Source of the DNA: Hymenopus coronatus
Taxonomy: Eukaryota > Arthropoda > Insecta > Mantodea > Hymenopodidae
Reading direction: 5' to 3'
Length of the DNA stretch: 64,000 bases
Assembly (NCBI GenBank): GCA_030762935.1
Contig: CM060899.1
Coordinates: forward strand, 18,087,001-18,151,000
The notes below the pieces were generated by a model. The model was given only the letters and a program-made list of their open reading frames with translations. It ran no database searches and was not told the origin of the DNA. Positions 10,696-21,359 of this stretch are shown here, piece after piece. Numbering within the stretch: the stretch's first letter is position 1; the number at the start of each line of letters is the position of its first letter. The translations under genes were made by a program, and so were the position numbers.

Positions 10696-11398
10696 GAAAT
10701 GTTCCGTTCATATGACTTTCTCTATATCACTTTAACGAATTTTTCAGGCTACAGCATGCTAATTAGGGAAATATTAGCAGAAATTGTTTCATTACTTGCT
10801 TTCTGTAAGTAAATGGGATATAAGGTTATTAAACTAGGCTAAAGCGATAGCCGAATCTTTTAAAATTGATCACCATTTGATTGGAAACCGTTTCTATGCA
10901 TTGCCAGGAGTTGACAAATTTCCACATGGGAAAAGTAAGAGCTTTTAAATTGAAACCAATAACAAAGAATATCTTGGAAATGATCAACTCCACGAAAAAA
11001 TGTATATGACTTAAATTGTGTGTTATAGCATAAATCTACTTATTTTGTGTAGTAAGATTTTGTCCATCTTTTACGGATTGTCAGTTATGCAAAATTCTGC
11101 AAAATTCATCCAGAATGAAGAGGTCTTCACAGGCTGTTCCCATTATCTTTAATATATTGTGTTTTAATGAAAATCGTTAGAGCCATTTTTGAGAAAATGA
11201 AAACGTTTGAAATTCTTGGTATACAAAAGGTAGTTGGAGATGGGAGATTTTGCTCAAAATCATCGTTTAATGTTTTCCTTGGAAGATATTAAACTTAAAT
11301 ACCAAATTTTGTATTTTAGCGAGCTTTCATTTTTGAGTTTTCGTGTCCACAGACACTCGGACACCCGCACACAACATACACGGATATTTTTCTAAAAA
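10692..11398 (+). mobile_element. Family H element, 3' truncated
   Basis: Plus copy with a diverged 5' end (ACTGAAATGTTCCGTTCATA). It is cut within TTTTTCTAAAAA, just before where the hairpin should be, by the next plus copy. Confidence 0.8.
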
Positions 11399-12273
11399 CC
11401 CGATGTGTTCCATTCACATGACTTTCTCTACAACCAATTATTGTTAATAAGCTTATTCTTCTATCCAATTACTGCTATTTCGAAATAAATACCGGCAGAC
11501 ACTGTTTTATTACTTATTTCCTTATAAGCAGAAGAGAAATAAAGGAATACACTAGGCTAAACCGATAGTCAAATGTTTTAAATTGTGGCTGCTTTGGGAT
11601 TGATATCCATTTCTTTGCGTGGCCAAGCGTTGACAAGTTTGCGTATGAGAAAATTTTAATACTTTTAAAACTGAAATAAATAACCAAGAATATCTCGAAA
11701 ACGGCCAACTCCACGAAAAAAACTGTACATGACATAAATTGTGTGTTTTATTGCAATCTACTTCTTTTTGTAATACGTTCTTGTCTATCTCTTACGGTTT
11801 ACTAGTTATTCAACATGGAATAAAAATCATCCAGAATAAAGAGATCTTCAGAGGCCATTCCCAGAAAATGCAAAATATACATTTTATTTGTCATATAAAT
11901 ATCTTAAATATAAGGGATTTTAATAAAAATCGTTGGAGGAATTTTTAAAGAAATAACAATTTTCAAAAGTTTTTGCATACAAAGGATAGTTTTGGAAGGG
12001 GGTATTTTGCTCAAAATATTCGTACTGCATCCTTGGAAGATATTAAACTTAAATAACCAGTTTTATATTTTACTAACTTTTCGTTTTTGGGTTATCGTGG
12101 TCACAGACACACGGACACACACATATATACGGATCTTTTTCTAAAAAAGCATCTTTTGGATACAGGGGATCCTAAACTATGCATTTCCTGTGAATTATCG
12201 GTATCGAATTTTTTGGGTGGAATGCAATAGCTTCTCTATATCTATTCACATAGTACTTGTAGACTAAGTAAAA
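11396..12273 (+). mobile_element. Family H element, full length
   Basis: Plus copy from CCGATGTGTTCCATTCACAT to a decayed hairpin (TCACATAGTACTTGTAGACT) ending AAGTAAAAG. Confidence 0.85.
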
Positions 12274-12574
12274 GCATCAAGGGCTTTGGAATAGTATTTC
12301 GAATGAAAGCAAATAACTAATTACAAAAGAGTGGTAAAACGAATGAAATTATTGTTTACGGGATCATGATAATTCATCACATTGTATGTACATTATCCTG
12401 TGGGGTATTGCATCTCCAGTGAAAATACAGGGCTGGTATCCCTAGGGAGACATCTCGGTTCGTTGTAAACATGAAACATCCATTGAGTCCCTTGCCGCCA
12501 TATTCTCTATAACCAAACATTATGTCCCGGTTGCTCTTCCCGAAGGACATAGAAAACTTCAGGTTCACCCTTTT
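12274..12574. other. Unassigned DNA
   Basis: No family recognised. Not coding as far as I can see. Confidence 0.5.
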
Positions 12575-13005
12575 TCTACTTTCTCTACACGTACTATGTG
12601 TATAGAAAAGGTATTGTATTTCACCCAAAAATCGATACCGGGATTTCACAGGAAATAGACGTTTTAGGGCCCCAGTATCCAAAAAAACAGAAGCATTTTT
12701 TGAAAAAGATCCGTGGTGTGTGTGTGTGTGTGTCTGTGGACAGCATAGCTCAAAAACGAAAAGACCGTTAAATACCAAACTTGACATTTATACTTGGTAT
12801 GCTCAATAGATGCCATACGAATATTTTCAAGAAAATCTCCCCAGAACAAACTACCCTTCACATGGAAAAAATTTCAATAATTTTGTTTTTCTTAAAAATG
12901 ACTCCAAAGATTTTGATTTCAATATCATATATTAAAGATATTTACAAATAAAATGTATGTTTTGAATTTTCTGGGAATAGCCTCTAAAAACCTCTTGTAT
13001 TTCTT
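12575..13005 (-). mobile_element. Family H element, 5' end missing
   Basis: Minus copy from ACTTTCTCTACACGTACTAT through a GT run at 12715-12731. It stops after GGGAATAGCCTCTAAAAACC. Confidence 0.85.
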
Positions 13006-13106
13006 GGGAATTTGTGTGCTACGACACGAGCATCCTTTTGGAATTGTGTCAAATTACGTGTGGTGCGAGAGTAAAACGTTTTTCACGGCAAAATGATCAT
13101 GCAACA

Positions 13107-13972
13107 TTACTTTCTCTACACGCACTATGCACATTGTGTATAGAGAAGGTATTGCATTCCACCAAAAAATTCGATACCGAGCTTTCAACGGAAATAAATG
13201 TTTTGGGTCCCCCTGAATCCAAAAAAAGCATTTTTAGTAAAAGGTCTGTGTGTGCGTGTGTGTGTGTGTGTGTCTGTGGACAGCATAGCTCAAAAACGAA
13301 AAGACCGTTAAATACCAAACTTGGTATTTAAATTTGGTATCCTCCAAAGATGCGACACGAAGATTTTCAAGAAAATCCCTCCACCCACAACTACCCTTTA
13401 CGTGGAACTATTTTCGAAAAATTTTATTTACTCAAGAATGCCTCTGACGATTTTGAATACAATATCGTAAATTAAATATATTTACCTGACAAAGAATATG
13501 TATATCTTGCATTTTCTCGGAATAACCTCTGAAGACTACTTCATTGTGGATGAATTTTACATAACGGCTAAACCGTAAGAAATGGACAAAAACTTACCAC
13601 ACAAAAAATGTAGAGCACATTAAAACACACAATTTATGTTATATAATTTTTTTTAGAGGATTTGATCGTTTTTGAGATATTTCTTATTTTTGGTTTCAGC
13701 TTTGAAAAACTTGTACTACTCTCATACAGGAATTTGTCAACTCCTGTCCATACAAACAAAGGAACTTCAGTCACATAGCAACCAGCTTTTGGCTTCACTT
13801 TAACCTATGGTACCCCCTTATTTCGCTTCTACTTACAAGGAAGCAAGTAATAAGACTATTTCTGCTAATTTTTTTTCTCGATTAGCACGAAGTAAATAGA
13901 AGAATAATCTTGTTAACAATAATTTGTTACAGAGAGGTAGAGAAAGTCATGTGAATGTAACACATCAGGTTT
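13107..13972 (-). mobile_element. Family H element, full length
   Basis: Complete minus copy: hairpin CACGCACTATGCACATTGTG, a GT run at 13248-13273, the body, and the 5' end GTCATGTGAATGTAACACAT at 13947-13966. It abuts a mariner fragment exactly at its terminus. Confidence 0.92.
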
Positions 13973-14045
13973 TGCACAAAATCAATGTCTTCTGGCACAA
14001 CTGATTTTGGACGACCTTCACGAGTTTCGACAGTGAGTGAAATGG
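13973..14045 (-). pseudogene. Possible mariner transposase N-terminal scrap
   Basis: The minus strand reads ETREGRPKSVVPEDIDFVQN. This resembles the GRPxxVVTPENIxxV segment linking the two helix-turn-helix domains of some mariner transposases. It is cut at 13972 by the H copy. Too short for a firm call. Confidence 0.35.
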
Positions 14046-14360
14046 TGGCCACCTTTAAGTCCGTTATACCAACATGTCTCAGTGACAAAAGATGGAGCTT
14101 GATCAGTAAGTTGATCAATGTTGCCAAGCCTCAAAATATAAATAGTGGTTCTCATACGAGAAGGAAAGGAAGGAAGTCTGGGAGTAAACGTAATTTCATG
14201 TTATACATGGTGATGTATATAGAGCTGACACATTTGTTTCATTAATTGTTTCAGAACGTGTTATGCTACCGACAACTTTTTATACCTAAATTGTAGAGCA
14301 ATTTTGGGAGATTATTTACCTCTGTAGCAAATGTTGAAAATGTCCTCCATCCTGCATAAG
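14046..14360. other. Unassigned DNA
   Basis: No recognised family. Small frames on both strands show no domain I know. Confidence 0.45.
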
Positions 14361-14367
14361 ACACAAC

Positions 14368-14721
14368 TCAACACGTCGTACTGGCCACTCGTCGGAGGAC
14401 TCTGTTGTCAATAGCTTGAATCTCCTTTGTGATTCTGTGTTTCAGATCGTCCAATGTCTGGGGACGTGTGGCGTAAACCCTGTCTTTTAAGTAACCCCTT
14501 AGAAAGAAGTCCGGTGATGTCAAATCCGGAGATCTCGGTGGCCACAGGTTCCTGGAAATTATTCGGTCGTCAAAGAAACTTGCAATTAGGTTCATGGATT
14601 CGTTTGACGTATGGCATGTAGCGCCATCCTGCTGAAAATATCCTTGACTCAGCTCTACATAGTACTGCATTTTCACGTTGTCTACATGAACAAAATGTCG
14701 AAACAGCTGCCAACAATGCAA
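14368..14721 (-). pseudogene. DDE_3 (Tc1/mariner superfamily) transposase C-terminal fragment
   Basis: An open frame of 117 residues with the C-terminal half of a DDE transposase. YFQQDGATCHTSNESM (residues about 48-63) carries the second catalytic Asp with its QDGAxxH context. Residues about 80-98, NLWPPRSPDLTSPDFFLRGY, carry the third catalytic acidic residue. KDRVYATRPQTLDDLKHRI follows. In the intact family (roughly 340 residues, nuclear cut-and-paste transposase) this is preceded by a DNA-binding half and the first Asp, neither found upstream. The fragment is unusually free of stops, so it may be a fairly recent arrival. Confidence 0.75.
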
Positions 14722-15279
14722 TTAGGAATAAAACATAAACGTCTGCGCATCTAGTGACATGGAATCGGAACTCCAGAAACTTCTGCTTAATTGGGTGCTA
14801 TAATTGGGTTATTGAATGGATTTTCAATGGAATAATTACAGAAAGAAATGTGCCAGTTCTACATAAATCACTGTACCAAAACAAAAGGATAATTACAGGT
14901 ATAACAAACGAAGCTTTTAACAATAGTTAAAGTTGTAAAAAACAAAAGTGTAATATTTGTAACATAAACGTTTGATGAATCTTATTCGATGTATTTTATT
15001 TACCTATGTTATTTAATTCATTAATATTAGAAATTTGAATCTCCGTATTAAAAGATGCATGAAATTGAAACAAAATTAAATTGCCGCGCATTATTACTTT
15101 GCTTGATAATAATGTGAAAAGTTTATTTATTGTAAATCTTTTTCTCCGACAGCAATTCTTTAGATACGTGGAGTCAGGCTGAAAAATGCGATGCCGTAGC
15201 TGGGATTTGAACCACGGATCTCCCAGTCTCTAGCAAATTATTTTAATGATGTACCCCAATGGCGATTTAAAATGTCTGA
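14722..15279. other. AT-rich DNA with an S4 SINE scrap
   Basis: Mostly AT-rich without recognised features, except the SINE scrap at 15150-15250. Confidence 0.5.
15150..15250 (-). mobile_element. S4 SINE fragment
   Basis: Reads GTGGAGTCAGGCTGAAAAAT and later TTTGAACCACGGATCTCCCA, matching S4 at 57545-57660. The B box on the minus strand is GGTTCAAATC. The A-box end is lost. Confidence 0.65.
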
Positions 15280-15579
15280 AGTCCCAGTTATGAAAAGTTC
15301 AGAAAAATTCATCCAGAATAAAGAAGTCTTCAGAGGCTATTCCCATAAAATTCAAGATGTACATTTTGCCATGGAAATATCTTAAGCATAAGGGATTTTA
15401 ATCAATATAGAGCCATTTTTAGGAAAATCAAAGTTACGGATCTTTTTTTCCCTGGAAAGGGTTGTTATGGGGGAGGAGTTTCTTGAAAATCTATGTGTTG
15501 CATCCTTGGAAGATAGTAAACAAAACTTTCCAGTTTGGTATTAAACTGACTTTTTGTTTTTGAGCTATTCTGTCCTCAG

Positions 15580-15640
<61 letters not shown>

Positions 15641-15748
15641 GAGTGCCAAAACACGTGTTTCCAGTGAGATGTTAGTTTCTAATTTTTGGGTGCAATACAG
15701 TACCTTCTCTATACACTATGTTTAAGTACATGTAGAGAAAGTAAAAAG
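15280..15748 (+). mobile_element. Family H element, 5' truncated, with long CA array
   Basis: Plus copy from CCAGTTATGAAAAGTTCAGA to CATGTAGAGAAAGTAAAAAG. Its microsatellite at 15584-15638 is the longest CA array of the family here. Confidence 0.85.
15584..15638 (+). repeat. CA/GT microsatellite
   Basis: About 27 uninterrupted CA units at the position where every H copy has its GT/CA stretch. Confidence 0.95.
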
Positions 15749-15769
15749 AGGGAAATAAGAATAGCACGA

Positions 15770-16046
15770 TGTAGGACAATGTCCACTATCATGTATAGCC
15801 CTGGTGTTAAATGTAAATGGCGTGTTATTTATGGACGTTCTTTAACTGCTGTGGTTCTCAGCGTCCCATTCTAAATTGGGCGTGAAAGACCGCTTAATTT
15901 TGCTCAGAGGCCTCTCTATCAGGCTTGAGGTTCTTTTACGCGCCGTAAATCTATGACACGGGACCAACGGCTTTACTGCCCTTCCGAAGGAAGCCATGCA
16001 TATGAAGTCAGCATGGTAACCATTACACCACGGAGGGCGACTAGCC
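15770..16046 (-). mobile_element. tRNA-headed SINE S3
   Basis: The minus strand begins GTCGCCCTCCGTGGTGTAAT, then GGTTACCATGCTGACTTCAT, a tRNA-like head. The body contains CTTCGGAAGG, a CCGTGTCATAG block and GCGTCCATAAATAAC. Other copies are at 39908-40140, 44606-44862 and 59560-60055. This copy lacks the B-box stretch seen in the 44606 copy. Confidence 0.75.
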
Positions 16047-16179
16047 TGGTGTTAAGGTGTATTTTGGACTAAGGGGGAGGGATAAGCAACTCTACAAAGC
16101 TATAAGAAAATTGTAAGCATATATGTATAATATTATGGTTAGTAACGCCATTTCATATCATCAATTAGATACTTTATGT

Positions 16180-16280
16180 TAAGATTTCACTCAATTAGCA
16201 TGACGCGAATAGAAGAATAAGATTTTGTAAGAAAAGCTTGTTGCAGAAGAAAGTCAGAATTTCATGTGAATGGAACTTTA
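16180..16280 (-). mobile_element. Family H 5'-end fragment
   Basis: Minus fragment with TCAATTAGCATGACGCGAAT and TTTCATGTGAATGGAAC. The rest is missing. Confidence 0.65.
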
Positions 16281-16285
16281 AGTCT

Positions 16286-16884
16286 TTATTTCTTGCTCTA
16301 CACGTACTATCTACATAGAGTATAAAGAACGTATTATATTCCAACTAAAAATAAGATACCGGGATTTCACCGGAAAACATCTTTTGAGACACCCTGAATC
16401 CAAAAAGAACATTTTCAGAAAAAGGTCCGTGTGTCTATGTATGTGTGTGTGTGTGTGCGTGTGTGTGTGTGGACAGCATAGCTCAAAAACGAAAAATCCG
16501 TTAAACAACAAACTTGGTATTTAATTTTCATATCTCTCAAGGATGCAACAGAATGATTTTCAAGAAATTCACCCCTCCCCAAACTACCCTTTTCATGGAA
16601 AAAAATTCGAAAATGTCTATTTTCTAAAAAATTACTCTAACGATTTTAATTCCAATATGGTATATTAAAGATACATAAATTACAAATAAAATGTATATCT
16701 TGATTTTTCTAAAAATAGCCTCTGAAGATTTCTTTATTCTGGATGAATTCTGTTGAAAAAACCTAACTGCAAAGAATGATAATCTCGTGAAAACACATAA
16801 TTTAAATCATTCAATTTTGTAGAGTTAACCGTTTTCAATATATTCCGAGCTATTAGTTTCACTTTAAAGTACTTTAACTTTAAG
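16286..16884 (-). mobile_element. Family H element, 5' truncated
   Basis: Minus copy from the hairpin end (TTGCTCTACACGTACTATCT) with a GT run at 16440-16470. It stops near 16884, where the sequence switches to the plus orientation of the same family. Confidence 0.8.
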
Positions 16885-17764
16885 GGCATACAATAGGTAA
16901 ACCGCGAGTAAAATGTTTTAAAATGTGTTGCTTCTTTGCGTGGCCAGGAGTTGACAGGTTTCCATATGAGAAACGTAATTTTAAACTGGAACCATTAACA
17001 AGAAATATCTTAGTCAACTCCTGAAAAGAGTGTATATGATACAAATTGTGTGTTTTAAGATCTACATATTTTGTGTTGCAATTCTTTTTCTATCTCTTAT
17101 AGTTTACCAATTATGAAAAGTTAGAAAAAATCATCCTAAATAAAGAGGCTATTCCAAAAAATCCAAGATATACATTTTATTTATCATGCAAATATCTTAG
17201 TTGGCGCCGTGGCAGAGTGGTTAAACCACTCGCCTCTAGGTGGTCCGGGTTCGACCTAAGCGTCCACATGTGGGACTTGTGGTGGACGAAGCGGCATCTG
17301 GGCGGATTTTCTCGGGATCCTCCGGTTTCCCGCGTCATTCATGCCACCAATTACTCCAGCATCACCTTTCCTATCATCCACTTGCTGACGCTCATGCCTG
17401 GCTACGGGCCGACCCCTCATTCTAGGCCCTTCATTCTGTGGTTTCGTGCCGTTGGCTCCCCGAAAGACTTTTGACCCCTAGTCATCCACTTGTAAGTCCT
17501 AGGGAAGGGGGTTAAGCCAACTACGAAGCAAAATGTCTGAAATATAAGAGGTTCTAACAATATCTTTAGAGCCATATTTGAGACAATCAAACTTTTCGAA
17601 ACATTTTCCATGTAAAGGGTAGTTATAAATGGGGGGATTTTCTTCAAAATCTTCGTGTCGCATCCTTGGAAGATGCTGAACTTAAATATCAAGTTTAGTG
17701 TTTAACGGACTTTTCGTTTTTGAGCAATGCCGCCCACAAATTCCACAGACATTTTTCTAAAAAT
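16885..17764 (+). mobile_element. Family H element interrupted by SINE S5
   Basis: Plus segment 16885-17200, resuming at about 17528-17764. It lacks its 5' end, and its 3' end is cut by the next minus copy. The interruption falls in GCAAATATCTTAAATATAAG, whose start appears again as GCAAAATGTCTGAAATATAA after the SINE. Confidence 0.78.
17203..17527 (+). mobile_element. tRNA-headed SINE S5
   Basis: Begins GGCGCCGTGGCAGAGTGGTT (A-box-like GTGGCAGAGTGG) with B box GGGTTCGACC at about 17247-17256. The roughly 240-bp body includes CTGGCTACGGGCCGACC and GTGGTTTCGTGCCGTTGGCT. It is flanked by a diverged repeat of an H segment (GCAAATATCTTA / GCAAAATGTCTGA), probably a decayed target duplication. 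Other copies are at 20375 and 22750. The 85- and 61-residue frames across it are not genes. Confidence 0.82.
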
Positions 17765-17765
17765 A

Positions 17766-18617
17766 CCTTTTTTACTTTCTCTATACGTGCTATGTACATA
17801 GTGTATAGAGAAGGTATTGCACTCCACCAAAACATTGGATACCGAGATTTCACCGGAAATATATGTTTTAGGATCCCCTGTATCCAAAAAAAGTATTTTC
17901 AGAAAAAGGTCCGTGTGTCTGTGAACACGATAACTCAAAAACGAAAAGTCGGTAAAATACCAAACTTGGTATTTAAGTTTAGTGTCTTCCAGAAAAGATA
18001 CACGAAGATTTTAAGAAAAATCCTCCCACCCCAAACTACCCTTTAAATGGAACTTTTTTCCGAACATTTTGATTTTCTAAAAAATGGCTCTAACGATTTT
18101 GATTAAAATATCGTATATTAACGTTATTTACCTGACAAATAAAATGTATATTTTGAATTTTCTGGGAATAGCCTCTGAAGACTACTTTATTCTGGATAAA
18201 TTTTTCATAACTACTAAACCGTAAGAGATGGACAAAATCTTAACCCACCAAAAATGTAGAGCACGTTAAAACACACAATTTATGTTATATACATTTTTTT
18301 CGTGGAGTTGATCGTTTTTTAGATATTCCTTTTTCTTGGTTTCAGCTTTGAAAAACTTATACTTTTCTCATAAGGAATTTGTCAACTCCTGTCCATACAA
18401 ACAACGGAACATCAGTCACATAGCAACAAGCTTTTGGCTTTCTCTTTAACCTATGGTACTCCCTTATTTCGCTTTTACTTACAATAAAGCATGAAATAAG
18501 ACTATTTCTGCTAATTTTTCTCGATTAACATGAAATAAATAAAAGATAAGCTTATTAACAATAATTTGTTACAGAGATATAGAGAAACCCATGTGAGTGG
18601 AGCACTTCAGATGTTTA
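17766..18617 (-). mobile_element. Family H element, full length
   Basis: Complete minus copy: hairpin TATACGTGCTATGTACATAG with GTGTATAGAG, a very short GT stretch (GTCCGTGTGTCTGTG), and the 5' end ACCCATGTGAGTGGAGCACT. Confidence 0.9.
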
Positions 18618-18639
18618 ATATTCTTTACGTCATCAAAAT

Positions 18640-19177
18640 CTAGGACCCACTGATGCTCTTTCTAGTGGTGTTGAAGTCTCGAGACTGGTTGTGTGTGATG
18701 CTGCAGACCCTTCTCATTAATGTTTGTTTGCCGTAGCTAGGGGCACTGCTGTTGATTGTGTTGCAGATATTGATACTGTGCTGTACTGTTTGGTTTGCTG
18801 TACCCGATGGTGCAGCGCGAATCCCAATATTGGAACAAGGTGCATACATCTGATTGACTCACCTTCAGCTGGATTAATTACACCACGCTTACGAAATTCA
18901 CTACACAGGACTCGGCGTGGCTCAAAACACAATTACTGTCATCAAAAACTGTGTAAAAGCCAGAAGCTGACAATGAAGAGTGACTCGCAGTGTTTTGCTA
19001 AGTTCTATAGCTATGTTTACAAACGGTGTAAATTAAATACTTTGACTAGACAAAAAGTTCACATGCCTCACTTCCAATCAAAGGCACATATCTCCCCAAA
19101 AGTAAACAAGCACCTTTCAACAGCAAACAAAAAATAAATGAGAATGATGGAAGTTTAGGGGTCTATCAACCTATTTC
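18640..19177 (+). repeat. Dispersed repeat family R, longest copy, split by an H element
   Basis: Shares long stretches with 21130-21352 and 22400-22740, for example CACGCTTACGAAATTC, GTGTAAAAGCCAGAAG and CATATCTCCCCAAAAGT. After TCTATCAACCTATTT the family H mosaic begins, and the family R sequence resumes at about 20156 with TTCTTAACGTACTGATAATA. A 137-residue frame at 18724-19137 spans it but is not preserved in the other copies, so I treat it as non-coding. The class is unknown. Confidence 0.65.
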
Positions 19178-20155
19178 TACTTTCTCTACACGTATTATGT
19201 ACATAGGTATAGAGAAGGTATTGCACTCCACCCAAAAATTAGCAGAAATAGTCTTATTACTTGCTTCCTTGTAAGTAGAAGCGAAATAAGCGAGTAGCAT
19301 AGGTTAAAGTGAAGTCAAAAGCTGGTTACTAGGTGACCGAAGTACCTTTGTTTGTATGGACACGAGTTGACAAATTCCTGTATGAGAAAAGTAAGTTTTT
19401 CAAAGCTAAAACCAAAAACAAGGAATATCTCAAAAACGATCAACTCCTCGAAAAAAATTATTTAACACAAATTGTGTGTTTTAATGTGCTCTACATGTTT
19501 TGTGTGCTAAGCTTTTGTCCATTTCTTACGGTTTAGCAGTTATGCAAAATTTCGTAAAATTCATCCAGAATAAACTACTCTTCATAGGCTATTCCCAGAA
19601 AATTCAAGATATACATATTATTTGACAGGTAAATATCTTTAATATACGATATTTTATTCAAAATCATTAGAGCCATTTTTTAGAAAATCAAAACTTTCGA
19701 AAAAAATTCCATGTAAAGGGTAGTTTGGGGTGGGGGATTTTTCTCAAAATTTTCGTGTCGCATCCCTGGAAGCTACTAAACTTAAATACCAAGTTTGGTA
19801 TTTTACCGACTTTTCGTTTTGAGCTATCGTGTTCGTGTCATTTTTGAGATATTCCTTGTTTTTGGTTTCAGCTTTGAAAAACTTATACTTTTCTCATACA
19901 GAAATTTGTCAACTCCTGTCCATACAAACAAAGGATTTTCAGTAACTTAGCAACCAGCTTTTGAGTATCACTTTGACCTATGGTACTCCTTTATTTCGGT
20001 TCTGCTTACAAGGAAGCAAGTAATAAGACTATTTCAGCTAATTTTTTCTCGATTGCCATGAAGTAAATAATAAAAAAAAAAAAGCTTTTTAACAATAATG
20101 TATTGCATAAATGTAGAGAAAGTCATGTGAATGGAACATGTTAGATTATTCTTAA
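19178..20155 (-). mobile_element. Mosaic family H element: minus ends, plus interior
   Basis: Starts with a minus hairpin end (19178-19238, CTACACGTATTATGTACATA) and switches at AAAAATTAGCAGAAATAGTC to a plus body (19238-19835). It switches back at TCATTTTTGAGATATTCCTT to a minus 5' end (19836-20155, ending GTCATGTGAATGGAACATGT). The outer ends agree in orientation, and the flanks are contiguous family R sequence, so it behaves as one insertion. Confidence 0.75.
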
Positions 20156-20375
20156 CGTACTGATAATATATACGATCTTGGCTGTCCCAGAAGTATCCGA
20201 GCTAACAAAGAAAGCACAAACAGTTTGGAGAAAAACATCTTTGTTTCTCTACACAGTCTCCTTTCAGTTCGATACACGTTTCCCAGCGATGTTCAATAGC
20301 TTAGATACCTTGTTTATAGTGAGAACTATCGGGGTCTGCCAAATAGGTATCAACTGCAGACCCAATTTCTTCATT
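20156..20375 (-). pseudogene. Mariner-like transposase C-terminus and 3' end relic
   Basis: The first 20 bases finish the split family R repeat. From about 20375 down to 20175 the minus strand reads NNEEIGSAVDTYLADPDSS, then AIEHRWETCIELKGDCVEK before a stop. This is the typical C-terminus of mariner/Tc1 transposases (the RWxKCIxxxGDYVEK ending). GGCTGTCCCAGAAGTATCCG at 20179-20198 may be the terminal repeat. At least one internal stop is present. The rest of the element is absent, replaced by SINE S5. Confidence 0.55.
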
Positions 20376-20543
20376 GTTGGCAAATATATAGGCGTTAGAC
20401 CACTCGCATTTCGCTTGCATTTCTCATGCCTGACTACGGGCCGACCAATCGTTCCAGGTTCTCTATTCTGTGGTTTCGTGCCGTTGGCTCCCCATTGCTT
20501 GTAAATGTTAAGGGTGTGTCGGTCCAGAGGTTAAGCCGACAAC

Positions 20544-20545
<2 letters not shown>
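20376..20545 (+). mobile_element. SINE S5, 5' truncated
   Basis: Shares CATGCCTGACTACGGGCCGA and TGTGGTTTCGTGCCGTTGGC with the copy at 17203, ends GTTAAGCCGACAACGAA and runs straight into a TA array. The tRNA head is missing. Confidence 0.75.

Positions 20546-20591
<46 letters not shown>
20546..20591 (+). repeat. TA dinucleotide array
   Basis: About 23 TA units directly after the SINE S5 tail. Self-complementary. Confidence 0.95.
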
Positions 20592-20593
<2 letters not shown>

Positions 20594-20833
20594 TGTCCCA
20601 TTCACATGCATTATTCTAAATCTCTGTAACAAATTATTGCTAGAAAGCTTATTCCGCTAGCTACTTCATGCTAATCGAGACAAAATTACCTGGTTCCTTG
20701 TAAGTAGAAGAGAAGTAACGGAATACACTAGGCTAAAGTGATTGTCAAATATTTTAAAAAGTGGTTGCTATGTGATTGAAATTCGTTTCTTTGTGTGGCC
20801 AGGAGTTAACACATTCCCGTATGAGAATGATTG
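20592..20833 (+). mobile_element. Family H element, 3' truncated
   Basis: Plus fragment from GTGTCCCATTCACATGCATT to ACATTCCCGTATGAGAATG. Confidence 0.78.
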
Positions 20834-21129
20834 TTTTAACCTACATTTCATGATATTTCTAATTGACGATTAATCAAATGTTTTAGTATTTCAGTGGAAT
20901 TTTGTTCTAATTTCCTATTACACTAAACTTCAGCGATAAAATTTGGCAATTTATAACTGTATTGCTTTTTAATAATAAAGAGCAATATCCATGCAACTGT
21001 AGTCAGATGTAACCCCGTCAGCATCCAAGCGTGTTCTCACACCGGTTATTTTACTTGTGCCGTTCCCGTCCTTTACAACAGCCACACTACAGTCGCTGAG
21101 ACTGGAACTCGCGATATTCTACTTTGAAT
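20834..21129. other. Unassigned AT-rich DNA
   Basis: No family recognised. A stretch with GAGACTGGAACTCGCGATAT near 21100 is weakly SINE-like. Confidence 0.45.
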
Positions 21130-21359
21130 GGATATCCAGCCCACTTCATATCGCACTGATGACAATAAAGAGTGTGTTAAAGGTGTCATAGATGTTTGCG
21201 AACTTCTTCAGCTATGTTATCAAACGGTATAAATTAAATTCTTTGACCACAAAAAAAGGTCACATGTTAGAAGTTTACTCTCACTTGCAGTCAAAGGAAC
21301 ATATCTCCCCAAAAGTATACAAAGACTTTTCAAGAGGGAACAAAAAAAAAAAAAAAAAA
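21130..21359 (+). repeat. Family R copy, interrupted in its A-run by an H element
   Basis: Matches family R through CATATCTCCCCAAAAGTATA and AGAGGGAACAAAAA. The remainder (GAGAAGTGATGAAACCTTTA) appears at 22192-22240 after the intervening H element. Confidence 0.7.

Noticed and set aside
18724..19137. 137-residue frame
   Set aside because: It covers family R. The other two family R copies do not keep the frame, and no domain is recognisable.
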